From positions 6,905,448 through 6,969,447 of the forward strand of contig NC_088108.1 in assembly GCF_036370855.1 (NCBI RefSeq): a DNA stretch of 64,000 nt. The letters run 5' to 3'. Source of the DNA: Dromaius novaehollandiae. Its lineage: Eukaryota; Chordata; Aves; Casuariiformes; Dromaiidae. Positions 49,325-64,000 of this stretch are shown here, one piece after another (position 1 is the first letter of the stretch; each line of letters begins with the position of its first letter). The translations under genes were made by a program, and so were the position numbers. The notes beneath the pieces are model-generated. The model ran no database searches. It saw only the letters and a list, made by a program, of their open reading frames with translations, and was not told where the DNA came from.

Positions 49325-49375
49325 CTGGCGGGAGGGCCGCGGCGCCGCCCCCTGTCGGCAGGGCGAGGCGGCGGC

Positions 49376-49489
49376 ATGGAGGGCTCGGTGTCGGACGTGG
49401 AGGTCTGCAACCTGGCCTACGCCGGGCGGCTGGAGGAGCTGCGCGCCCGGCTGCAGCGCGACCGCGGCCTGGCCACGCGCGCGGACCAG
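49376..49489 (+). CDS. PSMD10: PSMD10 exon 1
   Basis: 114 bp, 38 codons: MEGSVSDVEVCNLAYAGRLE then ELRARLQRDRGLATRADQ. Donor GTCAGC, fixed by homology at ATRADQ/DSRTALHW. Confidence 0.95.
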
Positions 49490-52160
49490 GTCAGCGCGGC
49501 GGCGGGGGGGGCGGCGGCGGGGGCGGGCAGCGCGGGGGGCGGCCCTGGCGGTATCACCCCCCCCCCCCCCCCGGCGGCGGCCTCACGGCGCTCTCCCGCC
49601 CGCAGGACAGCCGGACCGCGCTGCACTGGGCCTGCTCGGCCGGACACACGGCCGTCGCCGACCTGCTCCTCGGCCTCGGCGTGCCCGTCGGCGACAAGGA
49701 CGACGTGAGTGGGCTGCGCGGGCCTGCGGCTGCCCGGGCGGGCGTCCCCCGGCGCGGCGGGCGGTGCTCCCCGCGGTGCCCCTCGCGGCTCGGGGCGCCT
49801 GCCCGGGCGCAGGGCAGCGGGCGGGAGGAGTCTCGCTTCTGGTCCGGCAGGGCTTGGGAAGGTCCTCTGAACCGAGCGGAACCAGGGGCGGTACCAGGGC
49901 GTCGCTGGTGTGCGCGGGTGTTTGTTCGTGTTACCTTCGTCCCCCTGTGCCGAGTCGTCAGTACCGTGAAGGTGAGGATGTAGGTTCAAGCCCCAGTTCT
50001 CCGTTACGGAGGTGGTACCAGATTCGGGGGTTTTGCAGCTGCGGAGGAGATGGACTGACCCTGTGACACAGGAGAAGCTGGCAGAATGGTGCCCGTCCTG
50101 GAAATCACCCTTAAAGAAGGGAACGTTGCTCTACTCTTAATTAGAGGCTGGTGTACTAAAAACATTCCAGAAACTTTTGAAGACCCTTTTCTGCCATTCT
50201 TATTTGCTCTTAAAAATATCTTCCTTCTTAAATAATGCTATTGATTCTGTTAGGGTTAAGTGCCCTGCAGCATGTCATGCAGAACTGGAGCAGAAGTGGT
50301 TCCTGTCATCAGTATCTGGCAAAAAGTTATCGGTTAACATGCAGACATAGAAGTGGACCCAGGACTTGTCTATGTGGTGATAATCAATAACGTTTAGCTC
50401 TACCGTTACAAGCATATATGCGATGTGACTTGTGTGTGGTTTAGTCTGCACTGGGGTTAATGCTTCATATTATTTTTCCCATGAAACTCCTGATTTGAAT
50501 AATCTTTCTTTCCTGTCTCTCTAGGCTGGTTGGACTCCCCTACATATTGCTGCTTCGGCAGGCCGTGATGAAATTGTGAAAGCCCTCATTGACAAGGGTG
50601 CCCATGTGAACGCTGTCAATCAAAATGGCTGTACGCCCCTGCATTATGCTGCCTCCAAAAACAAGCAGGAGGTATGATTCCCTATGCTACTGGAGCTGGC
50701 ATCACTCTTGTAAAAAGTATTTAGTTAAGTTAACTTTTCTTCCTTTTTTCCTGTTTTCTCTTCCTACGTATTCAGATTGCAATCATGCTTTTAGAGAATG
50801 GAGCTGATCCAGATGCAACAGATCATTTTGAGTCCACTCCACTACACAGAGCAGCAGCCAAAGGAAACCTAAAAATGATACAGATACTTCTGCGGCACAA
50901 TGCATCTGTTAATATACAGGACTCTGAAGGGAATACTCCTCTGTAAGTTATTTTTATGTTTATTTTGATTGCATTTTAATCTCTCTGAAATCAAAATCTC
51001 TGTTACTTCAATTGCAAGCTTTTTGGTTTTTGCTTTTTTTGTTTTTTAAACTTTCAGTTGCTTCAAAACATTCCATTGCTTTATATTCCTATATAGCCAA
51101 AAAGGATTTGGGGAAACCATATTTAGTATTTTGCTTAAGTGTGTGTGTGTGTGTGTGTGTGTGTACATACTTTAATTTGTGTTACTGTATCTACTTAAAA
51201 AGCTTAGAACACCTTTTATAATAATTTGGGATCATTCATTTGCCACCAGAGGGTAGAAAACATGCTAATAAGATCAAAGTTGGAGGAAAATCGTCTTGCA
51301 GGCTGGTCTGCTCAATCCTGCCAAGCAAGAACTAGTTCTGCAAGCTTTTCTTCATCTCTCTAAGGAAAATAAGTTGAAATTCAAATACAGTTGGTCCATT
51401 TTTTTCTTATCTTACAGATCAGTTTGAACCTGTAGGGATGAAATCTTTGAAACTGGTGGCAAAACTCTTCCTTGTCTACAATGGAATCAAGATTTTGCCA
51501 TGAATAAGATCAAACAATCAAATATTTTGAATGCATATAAAGCCCAGTATTATCCCAGAACACATGCATTCATTCTCAAAATGCTGTGTCAAATGGAAAA
51601 AAAATGTTTGCCATATTTGCAATAATTCTTTATTTCATATTTTTGTTAAGCATCATTTGATTTAGTTCATCTTTTCTAATTCAAATAGAGATTACCATTT
51701 CCAATTTCACTGTGGATTATCTTCTGCTTCTTAGCTTTGCTGACTGCAGAGCCAAATCCTAACCTAGACAAGTGTCTTAATGTTGTGAAGACAGTAGAAT
51801 GAGGAATGTTCTTGAGTTGCTTAATGACAACAAACTGACTGGATAGTAGACTTTGAAATCTGTAGAGAGAGTTGGTTGCATGTGGTTTTGTTGTTTTATA
51901 AATTCTCCCCCCCCAGCATTCATACTGTCATTTTGACAAGGCTTAATTATTGCTCTTTATAAGCCTGGACTATTTAATAGTGGCTGTGGGTTTCTTCTTA
52001 TTGCAGTCATTTAGCCTGCGATGAAGAAAGAGTGGATGAGGCAAAGCTGCTGGTGTCTCATGGTGCAAGTATTCACATTGAGAATAAAGAAGAATTGACC
52101 CCACTGAAAGTGGCAAAAGGTGGCCTGGGAGCCATACTTAAACGAATGGTGGAAGGCTAG
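49376..52160 (+). CDS. PSMD10: PSMD10, gankyrin / 26S proteasome non-ATPase subunit 10 (complete, 5 exons)
   Basis: Ankyrin-repeat chaperone that binds the RPT3 ATPase C-domain during assembly of the 19S base; also known to bind RB1, CDK4 and MDM2. Five exons join in frame (114+99+147+167+154 bases) into 226 residues plus TAG, the same length as human gankyrin. Ankyrin repeats are plain to see (TALHWACSAGHT, TPLHIAASAGRDEIV, TPLHYAASK, TPLHRAAAKGN, TPLHLACDEE). The RB-binding LxCxE motif is present as LACDE at 52011-52025. The start ATGG at 49376 lies in the CpG island shared with ATG4A. The N-terminal part, encoded by exons 1 and 2, is more Arg/Ala/Leu-rich than the human protein, in line with the GC-rich island. 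Confidence 0.98.
49557..49572. repeat. Poly(C) tract, 16 C, in PSMD10 intron 1
   Basis: Sixteen C in a 116-base intron that also contains G-runs (GGGGGG) upstream. Such sequence is prone to sequencing gaps and quadruplex formation. Confidence 0.9.
49606..49704 (+). CDS. PSMD10: PSMD10 exon 2
   Basis: 99 bp, phase 0-0: DSRTALHWACSAGHTAVADL then LLGLGVPVGDKDD. Acceptor CCGCAG, donor GTGAGT. Confidence 0.97.
49705..50524 (+). other. PSMD10 intron 2
   Basis: 820 bp, GC-rich at first and then AT-rich. No feature recognised beyond splice signals. Confidence 0.75.
50525..50671 (+). CDS. PSMD10: PSMD10 exon 3
   Basis: 147 bp, phase 0-0, ankyrin repeats AGWTPLHIAASAGRDEIVKA and VNQNGCTPLHYAASKNKQE. 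Acceptor TCTAG, donor GTATGA. Confidence 0.98.
50776..50942 (+). CDS. PSMD10: PSMD10 exon 4
   Basis: 167 bp, phase 0 to 2, two further repeats (IAIMLLENGADPD, STPLHRAAAKGNLKMIQILL). Acceptor TTCAG, donor GTAAGT, splitting a Leu codon. Confidence 0.98.
50943..52006 (+). other. PSMD10 intron 4
   Basis: 1.06 kb of AT-rich intron with the GT microsatellite noted separately. Nothing else recognised. Confidence 0.75.
51139..51164. repeat. (GT)13 microsatellite
   Basis: 26 bases of uninterrupted GT in PSMD10 intron 4; likely polymorphic. Confidence 0.95.
52007..52160 (+). CDS. PSMD10: PSMD10 exon 5 (last)
   Basis: 154 bp ending TAG at 52158-52160. Encodes the LxCxE segment (HLACDEERVDEAKLLVSHGA) and the final repeat ending GAILKRMVEG. 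Acceptor TTGCAG. Confidence 0.98.
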
Positions 52161-52260
52161 TGGGGACGTTTGACTTGACTCTCCTTCCTGTTGCACTTGA
52201 CTGCAAGCTTCACATTTTTCAGTGTTCAACTATGATGTCATATACGAGCATCACCGTGAT

Positions 52261-52266
52261 AATAAA
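52261..52266 (+). terminator. PSMD10 poly(A) signal AATAAA
   Basis: Canonical AATAAA about 100 bases after the stop, followed by a GTGCACC/TTTCC region. Gives a short 3' UTR. Confidence 0.75.
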
Positions 52267-53996
52267 ATGTGCACCTCGATTTCCTTCAGCTATGCTGCCC
52301 AAACAGCCATTTGTTCTTCTGTTAATTAAACAGAATTAAACAGATCACTGCTTTTAAAGTATTTTTCAATATCTTGCAGTTTTCTTTGTTTACAGTGTGA
52401 TCTGTATAAATTAGGTCATTCCTTCTATTTTCAGAGCCTCGTGTAGGATTGTCTTTCAAGCAACAGGACCAAAAATGCTTTAATCTGTTAAAGTTAGTTT
52501 TATTTTGGAAGCCTATTCTAGAGTTGGCTTTGCTTTCCCTTGACCTCTGTGTTTTCTTGTGTTTTTGTAGCTACTGATTCTTTTCCTTCAGATGGTTCTA
52601 AATTACTCCTCTGCCTTTGTAGTATGCAGTTTGCTCAGGTATTTATAATTGTACCTATTTTTATTCTTGTCAGTCTTTTGGACTGAGCTCTGAGTCTTTT
52701 ATGCTTTTCTTTTGTTATCCCTTCTTATCTTGATTCTTTGAATCTTGAAGTATTCATTTAATGGAGCACTCCGGACTGCCTGCAGAATGCAGATGCAAGT
52801 TCATAGTTACCTCTGCAAAGACTCTCTTGTATAATTATATGCTCTGGAAACTCTTCAGGAATATGCTTTGCGTCTTATTTTACTTCCTGTTATTCTTTCT
52901 ATAAATATCTTTTCCGTTGCTGCTTGACTCCCATTATGTAGTACTGAGACTTCTACATGGTTTACCTTTTTATTTAATAACAGAAGCCTAGGTTAATCCT
53001 TAGTCATAGCAAATACTGCCATTAAGTTATTAGAAGGTAGAGTGTTTGTGACCATAGCAAACTGATATAAAATTAGATGCATTTTATAAGCTTTATGGCC
53101 TCTACCATAGTCTTCCCATGGCTTGACCTGGCAGACTCCTAGTCAAAGCTTTATTTCAGTGTTTTAAGTGACATTAGTTTGTGCGGTGAAAACTGTTGCA
53201 GCAGTTACAGAGCAATTTTATGCCCATGGTGACAGTAAAGCCCTCTCTTTAATCAGCTTCCCGTGAATTTTCCATGCTGTTATTAATGCTTGTAAAACTG
53301 TAGCTGGAAGAAACACCTCTTAAGTATCCTGAGACACTGTAAGACACAACTGTGGGGAAACCTGTCCTCTGGAAAAGTCTTCTTGCTGCTGGGAGGACAG
53401 GAAGAGCCCTGAGCTGTAGAGCTGAGTTGTCTTTAAATAATTAGGAAACTGAAGATGATTTTCTGCAGAAAAGAGTGAGCATCTTGTTTTGAGGGTGACC
53501 TTCCAAACTCTTCCAAAAAACTTGTACATGGGAATAAAGAGGAAAGTAAACGTCCTTATACGTAGGTTATTAGAAAAACTTCCTTCTGGCAAATTCTGTG
53601 CTGACTGTAGTTATCTCAGCTTTTGTTTGGGTGGGGGGTAAGTGGAGCTAACCTTTATGTTGCTTTTAATGACAACTTTGAAGGCTTCCATGTGCTTATT
53701 AGCACTTGCACATTCATCTCTTACTTCTGTACTAGTAATTTCTGATTGAATCGGTGTGTGTGCAGGTGGTGTTTTGTTTTTTGTCAATATTTTAACATTA
53801 ATCAATAGAGCTGAAAGTACTTATTACATAATGAAAGATCAATAATGGACATTTCTGACAGTAGAATCTTTTCATGAGAGGGAAGGACAAAGTTCAACAT
53901 ATGACCTGCTGTTCTGGTGTTGGTAAGATCACTTGGGACACTAGGGGGCTAGACTTTTCCCCTTTCTAAACAGGTGATGCAGATAAAATTCTGTGA

Positions 53997-54002
53997 AATA
54001 AA
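53997..54002 (+). terminator. Candidate distal PSMD10 poly(A) signal
   Basis: AATAAA on the plus strand, 1.8 kb after the stop; would be an alternative long 3' UTR. Confidence 0.3.
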
Positions 54003-54040
54003 AACATTTTTCTAAACAACAGTCTTTGGTGTTATAAAAC

Positions 54041-54046
54041 TTTATT
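54041..54046 (-). terminator. Candidate VSIG1 poly(A) signal
   Basis: Plus-strand TTTATT reads AATAAA on the minus strand, then GTTTTATAACACC and a TGTTGTTT stretch. It would imply a VSIG1 3' UTR of about 3.7 kb, so a closer unseen variant signal is possible. Confidence 0.35.
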
Positions 54047-57000
54047 AAACTTACATGTAACAAAACCAGTATTTTCTAAATAACTTTTATGCTTGTGATG
54101 ATGACAGCAAGTCAGCTGAAACACTACCATCCATTACACTGTATGGAAACAGGACATGTTTGTTCTTCAGCTGCAAGGAAAGGTTGAAACAGCAGGTGAC
54201 AGTGTCTATAGTCTGACTTGTCTACAAAGGCATTAAAAGAATGTGATTTATTTCAATAAGCAAGACAGAAACTTAAAACCAAACAAACATCTTCATCAAA
54301 TACTTTAAGTCTATCCTAGAAAGCAAAATGCAGGTTTAATTTCACTGAGAGTACCTATTGGGAACAGGGAGAAAGCTAGGTTTTAAGCTCTGGCCATGCA
54401 GACCTTGCTTGAAGAAGAAACTTGACTGAGTAAATGTTTTTTCTTATATATTATGCAAGCACTGCTGAAGACTTGAATTGAGAAAAGTTGAAGGTAGAAT
54501 ACTGTGTTGATCCTTGGTTTTTGTATAGCGAAAAAAGCCTGCCAGAACTTTCTATCTTTGGAAATCCTTTCCTTCCCTTGGAGAGGGTGGCTTGAATGTT
54601 GGCTTAATATTTGCTTTCCATATTAATGATCTGTACTCCCTCAGGAGGAAATAAATGGGCCGTGCAGCAAAGACTGTCAAAACATCTGAGGTAAATTCTG
54701 AAAAACAGTTCTGTATCTTGCACAGCTCTGCAGGGTTTCTGAGCTACACACCGTAGATCAGTATCTAATTTTATTGTGTTTTGCCAAGAAGATCAGTAGA
54801 GAGCTAGGAACAGTGCCTCAGCCTTTATAATAAACTATGTTTTACATGATACAGACTTCATAATGAGAACAAACATCTGCCAGAAGGCTTACAAAAATAT
54901 CTCAATATGTTAAGAAACTTCAAATAACTGTATTTGTTCTTTTCTGTACCTTCTGCACCCCCAACAATCTGGTTTGCTTTTGTTTTTTTTTTTTTTTTTA
55001 ATAATATCTATTGCAAACTGGTGGTTGGAAGTGAGGGAGGAATTGTTAGTCAAGAACTGCCATTCAGTTGGTCTGTTTCTTCTATATAGGAGCATTAACA
55101 TCACTTGGGCAATTTCCTTTTTTTTTTTCCCTCTTTTTTTTTCTCGCTAGGAACATTTAAAGGAACTATATTAGCTGTAGAAGGTAATTACCTCTTCACT
55201 GGCATAAGCCTGTATATTAGCTTACTAAGTTATATAAGGAATGCATGCAGAGAAATTTTTGGAGGTGAGATTAAGGAAAGATTAATGATGACAATGACCA
55301 CATAATGTATTTCCCCCCCCCTTCATTCAAGATGATGCTGTTACAGAGGCCTCAAAATTGTAAAACTTCACAGCAATAAAAATGTAATTAAGACATTTAT
55401 ATGAGGAATTATTTTTAGAGGAAATGATATAACTACAGCAGTGTTATGAAGAGAATTATACATATTTTCCATGAAGGGCAAGAGTAAAAGAATGCCTAGA
55501 ATTGTCAGAGAGGCAATTGTTCAAAGCTAATAACACTGCCAGCCAGGTAGTGGGCCCCCTTGGTCTGATACTTCGTTTGAATTACCTCATTAAGAAACAC
55601 CTTTGATAAGATATGGCACCCAAATAGGAGTGGGCTGTACTTCCTCTTCTCCTGCTGTTGCTGAGCATGGTTAGAGTTGTAGTTCTTTCATGCTTACAAA
55701 GGTATTTGGGTATGAATACAAGAAACTTCCTTTAAGCTTCTAAACCTAGGTTTAAGGGTCCAAGTTTGCAGGTTTTGCTTAGTATAATTTTCACAAGAGC
55801 CAGTAAGAGAGAAGCCTGATTAAGAAGAAACTTGCATACAGGTCATGACTTAAGCTTTACCCTGGATATTTGGAAGAGAAGGTAGCGTGGGGATGCTCTG
55901 GTAGAAAGTGGTAACATTGGCATTGGTAAGGGTTTGACCCTCGCTATCTGGGATCGGCAGTTTTCAGCTAAAACAAGAAGATTAGAAAAATATTGCAAAA
56001 ACTGTTTTACTCCTGATTGAAGCTAAACACTAGGACACATGCATCAAAGATCTGTGAAAGCCAAAAAGCTGGGTAGAAAGGACAACAAATACAGTTAGCT
56101 TAATTGTCCGAACCGAAACTTAATAAGGACCTCCTGTCCTTTTTACATGCTATTTAAATGTTGCTATCCTCATCTTCTGTTTCTCAAGTGAGTGGCCGCA
56201 TACTTCTAGCTGTAGAAATTGAACCTGAAAAGTTCAGTGCAGGTACATTCTTCCATTTTAAAAATGACTCCTGCATATAACTAATAGGAGCAGTCACCAG
56301 ATGAACTATAAAAGATCCTATAAAAGACTCTAAGTGCCCAAAATTTCCAGATCCCTGAGTCAAATACTCTCCTCTGCAGCACGTGGGATTGAAACCCGTG
56401 TCCCCTTCTGTCAGCAAGTACCTGCCTAGTGCAAGTCAGCAGGGGAGCTGCTGGGGATGGGTGTCTGTATTCACTGAAGCACTGCTGGCCTTGAGCTCTC
56501 CCGAAAATAGGTATCTTTGCCCTTTCGAAGAACTGAGCCAGGAGTGACTTATCCTTAGAAAGGGGGCCCCGAGCAAAGAGGGTGTGTGTGCTATTAGACA
56601 GGTGTCTAGTGATGGGAGTGTATGTGGTTCAATTCCCTGTCCTCCCTTCCAGCGGGTGCTCGCTGCTCAGCTGTTGGCTCTCAGCGTGGCTGCACCATTT
56701 ACCTTTCCTTTTGAAGCTTTCACCTATAGAAGATACCCAAAAGTTACACTGTGCTGAAGAGACCGACAGAAAGAGCACGAGTTTGTTGCTTAGTGGGTAG
56801 GACAGTTGCCTGGAACTAGATTTGAATCATCTCAAGCAAAAGGGAGGGATGTAAGCTAATGTGTTATGGTAGGCAGTAGCAATACTCCTTTCTGAGTTTT
56901 GAAAGCAGCTGTACCTGCATTTCGTGAGGAATCTGATGCTATGCATGCCTATTATAACAAGCCTTGCAGGGGATTTAAGTGTCTGGCTCCCATCGTCTGG

Positions 57001-57755
57001 AAACCAGTCAGTCGAGGTCTGAACTGGATACCCAACTACTGATTTCATTAAACTGGAGAAAATCAGAGCTGCTGAAACGCACTTCTCTAGAACTCTGGTG
57101 TCCTGGGAACTTTAAAGCCAAGAAGGACGCTGTTAACAATGCGTGTCTCATGTTAGGCAGCAACAGAGCAGAGGTTTCCAGTATTTCTTTTCAACTTTAA
57201 GTGGAATTCAGACACACAAGATTTCATTGGACCAGGCCTCAAAATCTGTTTCTATCCACTGATGACGCTGATGAAACTTCTGTTGACTTCTGAAGTGCAA
57301 GATCAGGTCTTTAAACACTGCAAAGTGTTAGTCATGATGGTAGTTCTCGCTGCACAGGAAGCATGAGATTGGCCAACGCTGTTTCTGAGGAAGGTTGCTG
57401 TGGTTCGGAACTATATGGATACACACAGCATTACAAATAGTTGACTGGAAAGCTCTTACTTTGTCCAAGGCTCAAAACCATTTTATAATCAGTATTGCAA
57501 AATAGGTTGGATAACTGGGGATGATAGTCTTTTTAGGCTTATACTTTTATATTACTAGATAATAAATGAAAATTGGTTAACTTTAAAGGCCAAATGTTTG
57601 CTATTCACAAACTGCATGTGTAATGGATCCTTTGCCCAGTGGTTCATGATACAAATGCAGGTTTAAATTTTGGTCACGCTGCTATGCTAATTCAATGACA
57701 ACTATATTTTTTTATAAAGGTGTCCAAAGCTGACAAGGAAAACTGTATTAAAATT

Positions 57756-63118
<5,363 letters not shown>

Positions 63119-64000
63119 CTGTGACACAAAATCAATAAGAAGTTTGATAACAAGAGATTCAGCTGCCACTTCGTTTTTCATAACTGGAATATAGTTGAGG
63201 TCAGAATAAGCTGAGCAAGGTCACCCCCTTTTTTGCCCCCTTACCCAAAAACAGTGAGATTGAAAACGAGGTATATTTGAATATATGTTTCTGTTGGTTC
63301 TTAGAGGACAAGCTTGTCAGGACAGGGATTTTTTAACTGTGTGAATGACAGTAACTAGTTCTTTGTGGATACTCCAGTCGCAGACTGGCACCTTTGAAAA
63401 AATAAAGGTGAGACCAATAACCGTCATATAACAAATCTGTGTAATAATGCTAAGTCATGCATAATTAACAATGGCACTAATTGAAGCCCAGATAGTTTGT
63501 GACATTATTAATAATCAGCTCAATAGAAGCATAGGACAAGGATGGACCTGTCATTGCATAAAGTGGTTGGCTGCAGAGCTTTCCAAATATAGAAGCTAGC
63601 AAACAGAGAACTGAAATGAATCCACAAGACATAGGCCTAAGCAAACAAGGCACCTGATCTGTTTGAAGTAAATTTGGAAGCAATAAAAATGCTGCACAAG
63701 AGCACCAGCAGAATCATCACACATGCAATTAAAGCAACCATGCTGTTCTTGTTTGTGTAATCAGAGTCAGAGCCAATGTCATGGACATCTTGTTGTTTTT
63801 CCCAATTTAAAGCAGAGATAGAAGTCTAGAATAGCTATTGGCCTCACTGCTTTGAGGGGCACCTATTTGGGGTCAAGAGTAAAAGCCTGTCTCTCTAGAA
63901 TGCAGCATTTCCTCCCAGATAAAAATTCACTGGTTTACACTGACTGCTTTCACTGGCTTCAGTAGCACTATTTGTGATTAGCAGCACTGTGAGAGTAGAA
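63119..64000 (-). other. VSIG1 intron (right edge)
   Basis: 880 bp. The first V-domain half (with its Cys and Trp) was not found here, so this is taken as intron running out of the window. Confidence 0.65.

Larger units (their letters stand above)
49090..49375. promoter_or_regulatory. Divergent ATG4A/PSMD10 promoter, 286 bp between start codons
   Basis: Head-to-head start codons 286 bases apart within the CpG island. No TATA box is visible. It holds two inverted CCAAT boxes near PSMD10 and two ZNF143-type motifs in opposite orientation in the middle, listed separately. Human ATG4A and PSMD10 are also arranged head-to-head. Confidence 0.9.
48640..49850. promoter_or_regulatory. CpG island spanning the ATG4A/PSMD10 starts
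   Basis: About 1.2 kb of extreme G+C with dense CpG, in contrast to the AT-rich sequence on both sides. It covers ATG4A exon 1, the intergenic gap and PSMD10 exons 1-2. Edges are approximate. Typical of a housekeeping bidirectional promoter. Confidence 0.9.
52161..57755. other. Convergent interval between PSMD10 (+) and VSIG1 (-)
   Basis: 5.6 kb with no supported coding exon on either strand. It includes the PSMD10 3' UTR and probably the VSIG1 3' UTR, plus long T-runs around 54978 and 55121. Opposed poly(A) signals near 54000 suggest that longer 3' UTRs could meet there. Confidence 0.7.

Noticed and set aside
48469-49410. 313-codon minus-strand ORF, and a 436-codon plus-strand ORF at 48756-50066
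   Set aside because: Arg/Ala/Pro/Gly-rich translations of the CpG island. Stop codons are rare at this G+C, and the ORFs ignore the clear ATG4A and PSMD10 exons.
63477-63683. Minus-strand peptide with a signal-like MSCGFISVLCLLASIFGKLC, considered as VSIG1 exon 1
   Set aside because: No V-domain exon with the required Cys and Trp lies between it and 63118, and it has no convincing donor. Hydrophobicity alone is not enough.

Overview
The window is a vertebrate nuclear genome segment, most likely avian. It holds parts or all of four intron-containing genes in the order COL4A6 (+, 3' part), ATG4A (-, complete), PSMD10 (+, complete), VSIG1 (-, 3' part). I know this block from human Xq22.3, where VSIG1, PSMD10, ATG4A and COL4A6 lie together with the same relative orientations. 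An avian origin is inferred from the compact introns (31 collagen exons in 33 kb), the scarcity of recognisable interspersed repeats and a very GC-rich island at the only promoter present. No bacterial, plasmid or phage features, rRNA, tRNA or CRISPR were seen.

Layout. Bases 315-33005 carry 31 exons of a type IV collagen chain. All exons join in frame into 1393 codons, ending in a complete NC1 domain with 12 cysteines, and the alpha2/alpha6-type NC1 plus synteny identify COL4A6. Bases 33006-36877 are the tail-to-tail interval, containing the 3' UTRs of COL4A6 and ATG4A. Bases 36878-49089 (minus strand) carry 13 coding exons of ATG4A, 397 residues, with the protease triad Cys77/Asp279/His281 and a C-terminal LIR-like FEIL. 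Bases 49090-49375 are a divergent CpG-island promoter shared by ATG4A and PSMD10, with two inverted CCAAT boxes and ZNF143-type motifs. Bases 49376-52160 carry five exons of PSMD10 (gankyrin), 226 residues, with ankyrin repeats and the LxCxE motif. Bases 52161-57755 are non-coding. Bases 57756-63118 (minus strand) carry the last five coding exons of VSIG1: the second half of the V domain, the C2-type Ig domain, the transmembrane segment and the cytoplasmic tail. The VSIG1 5' exons lie beyond the right edge.

The genes do not form an operon or a pathway. COL4A6 makes a basement-membrane collagen chain, ATG4A processes ATG8-family proteins in autophagy, PSMD10 is a 19S proteasome assembly chaperone and VSIG1 is a junctional or leukocyte Ig-superfamily protein. 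The only visible mechanistic coupling is the shared ATG4A/PSMD10 promoter and the two convergent 3'-end arrangements. I found no convincing new biological system. The observations most worth following are the architecture of the divergent promoter, the opposed poly(A) signals, an odd cysteine and paired tyrosine motifs in VSIG1, a roughly 450-bp element with inverted termini in a collagen intron, and a 47-bp triple tandem repeat.

All exon boundaries come from reading GT/AG sites, phase continuity and family similarity by eye. No alignment or RNA evidence was available.
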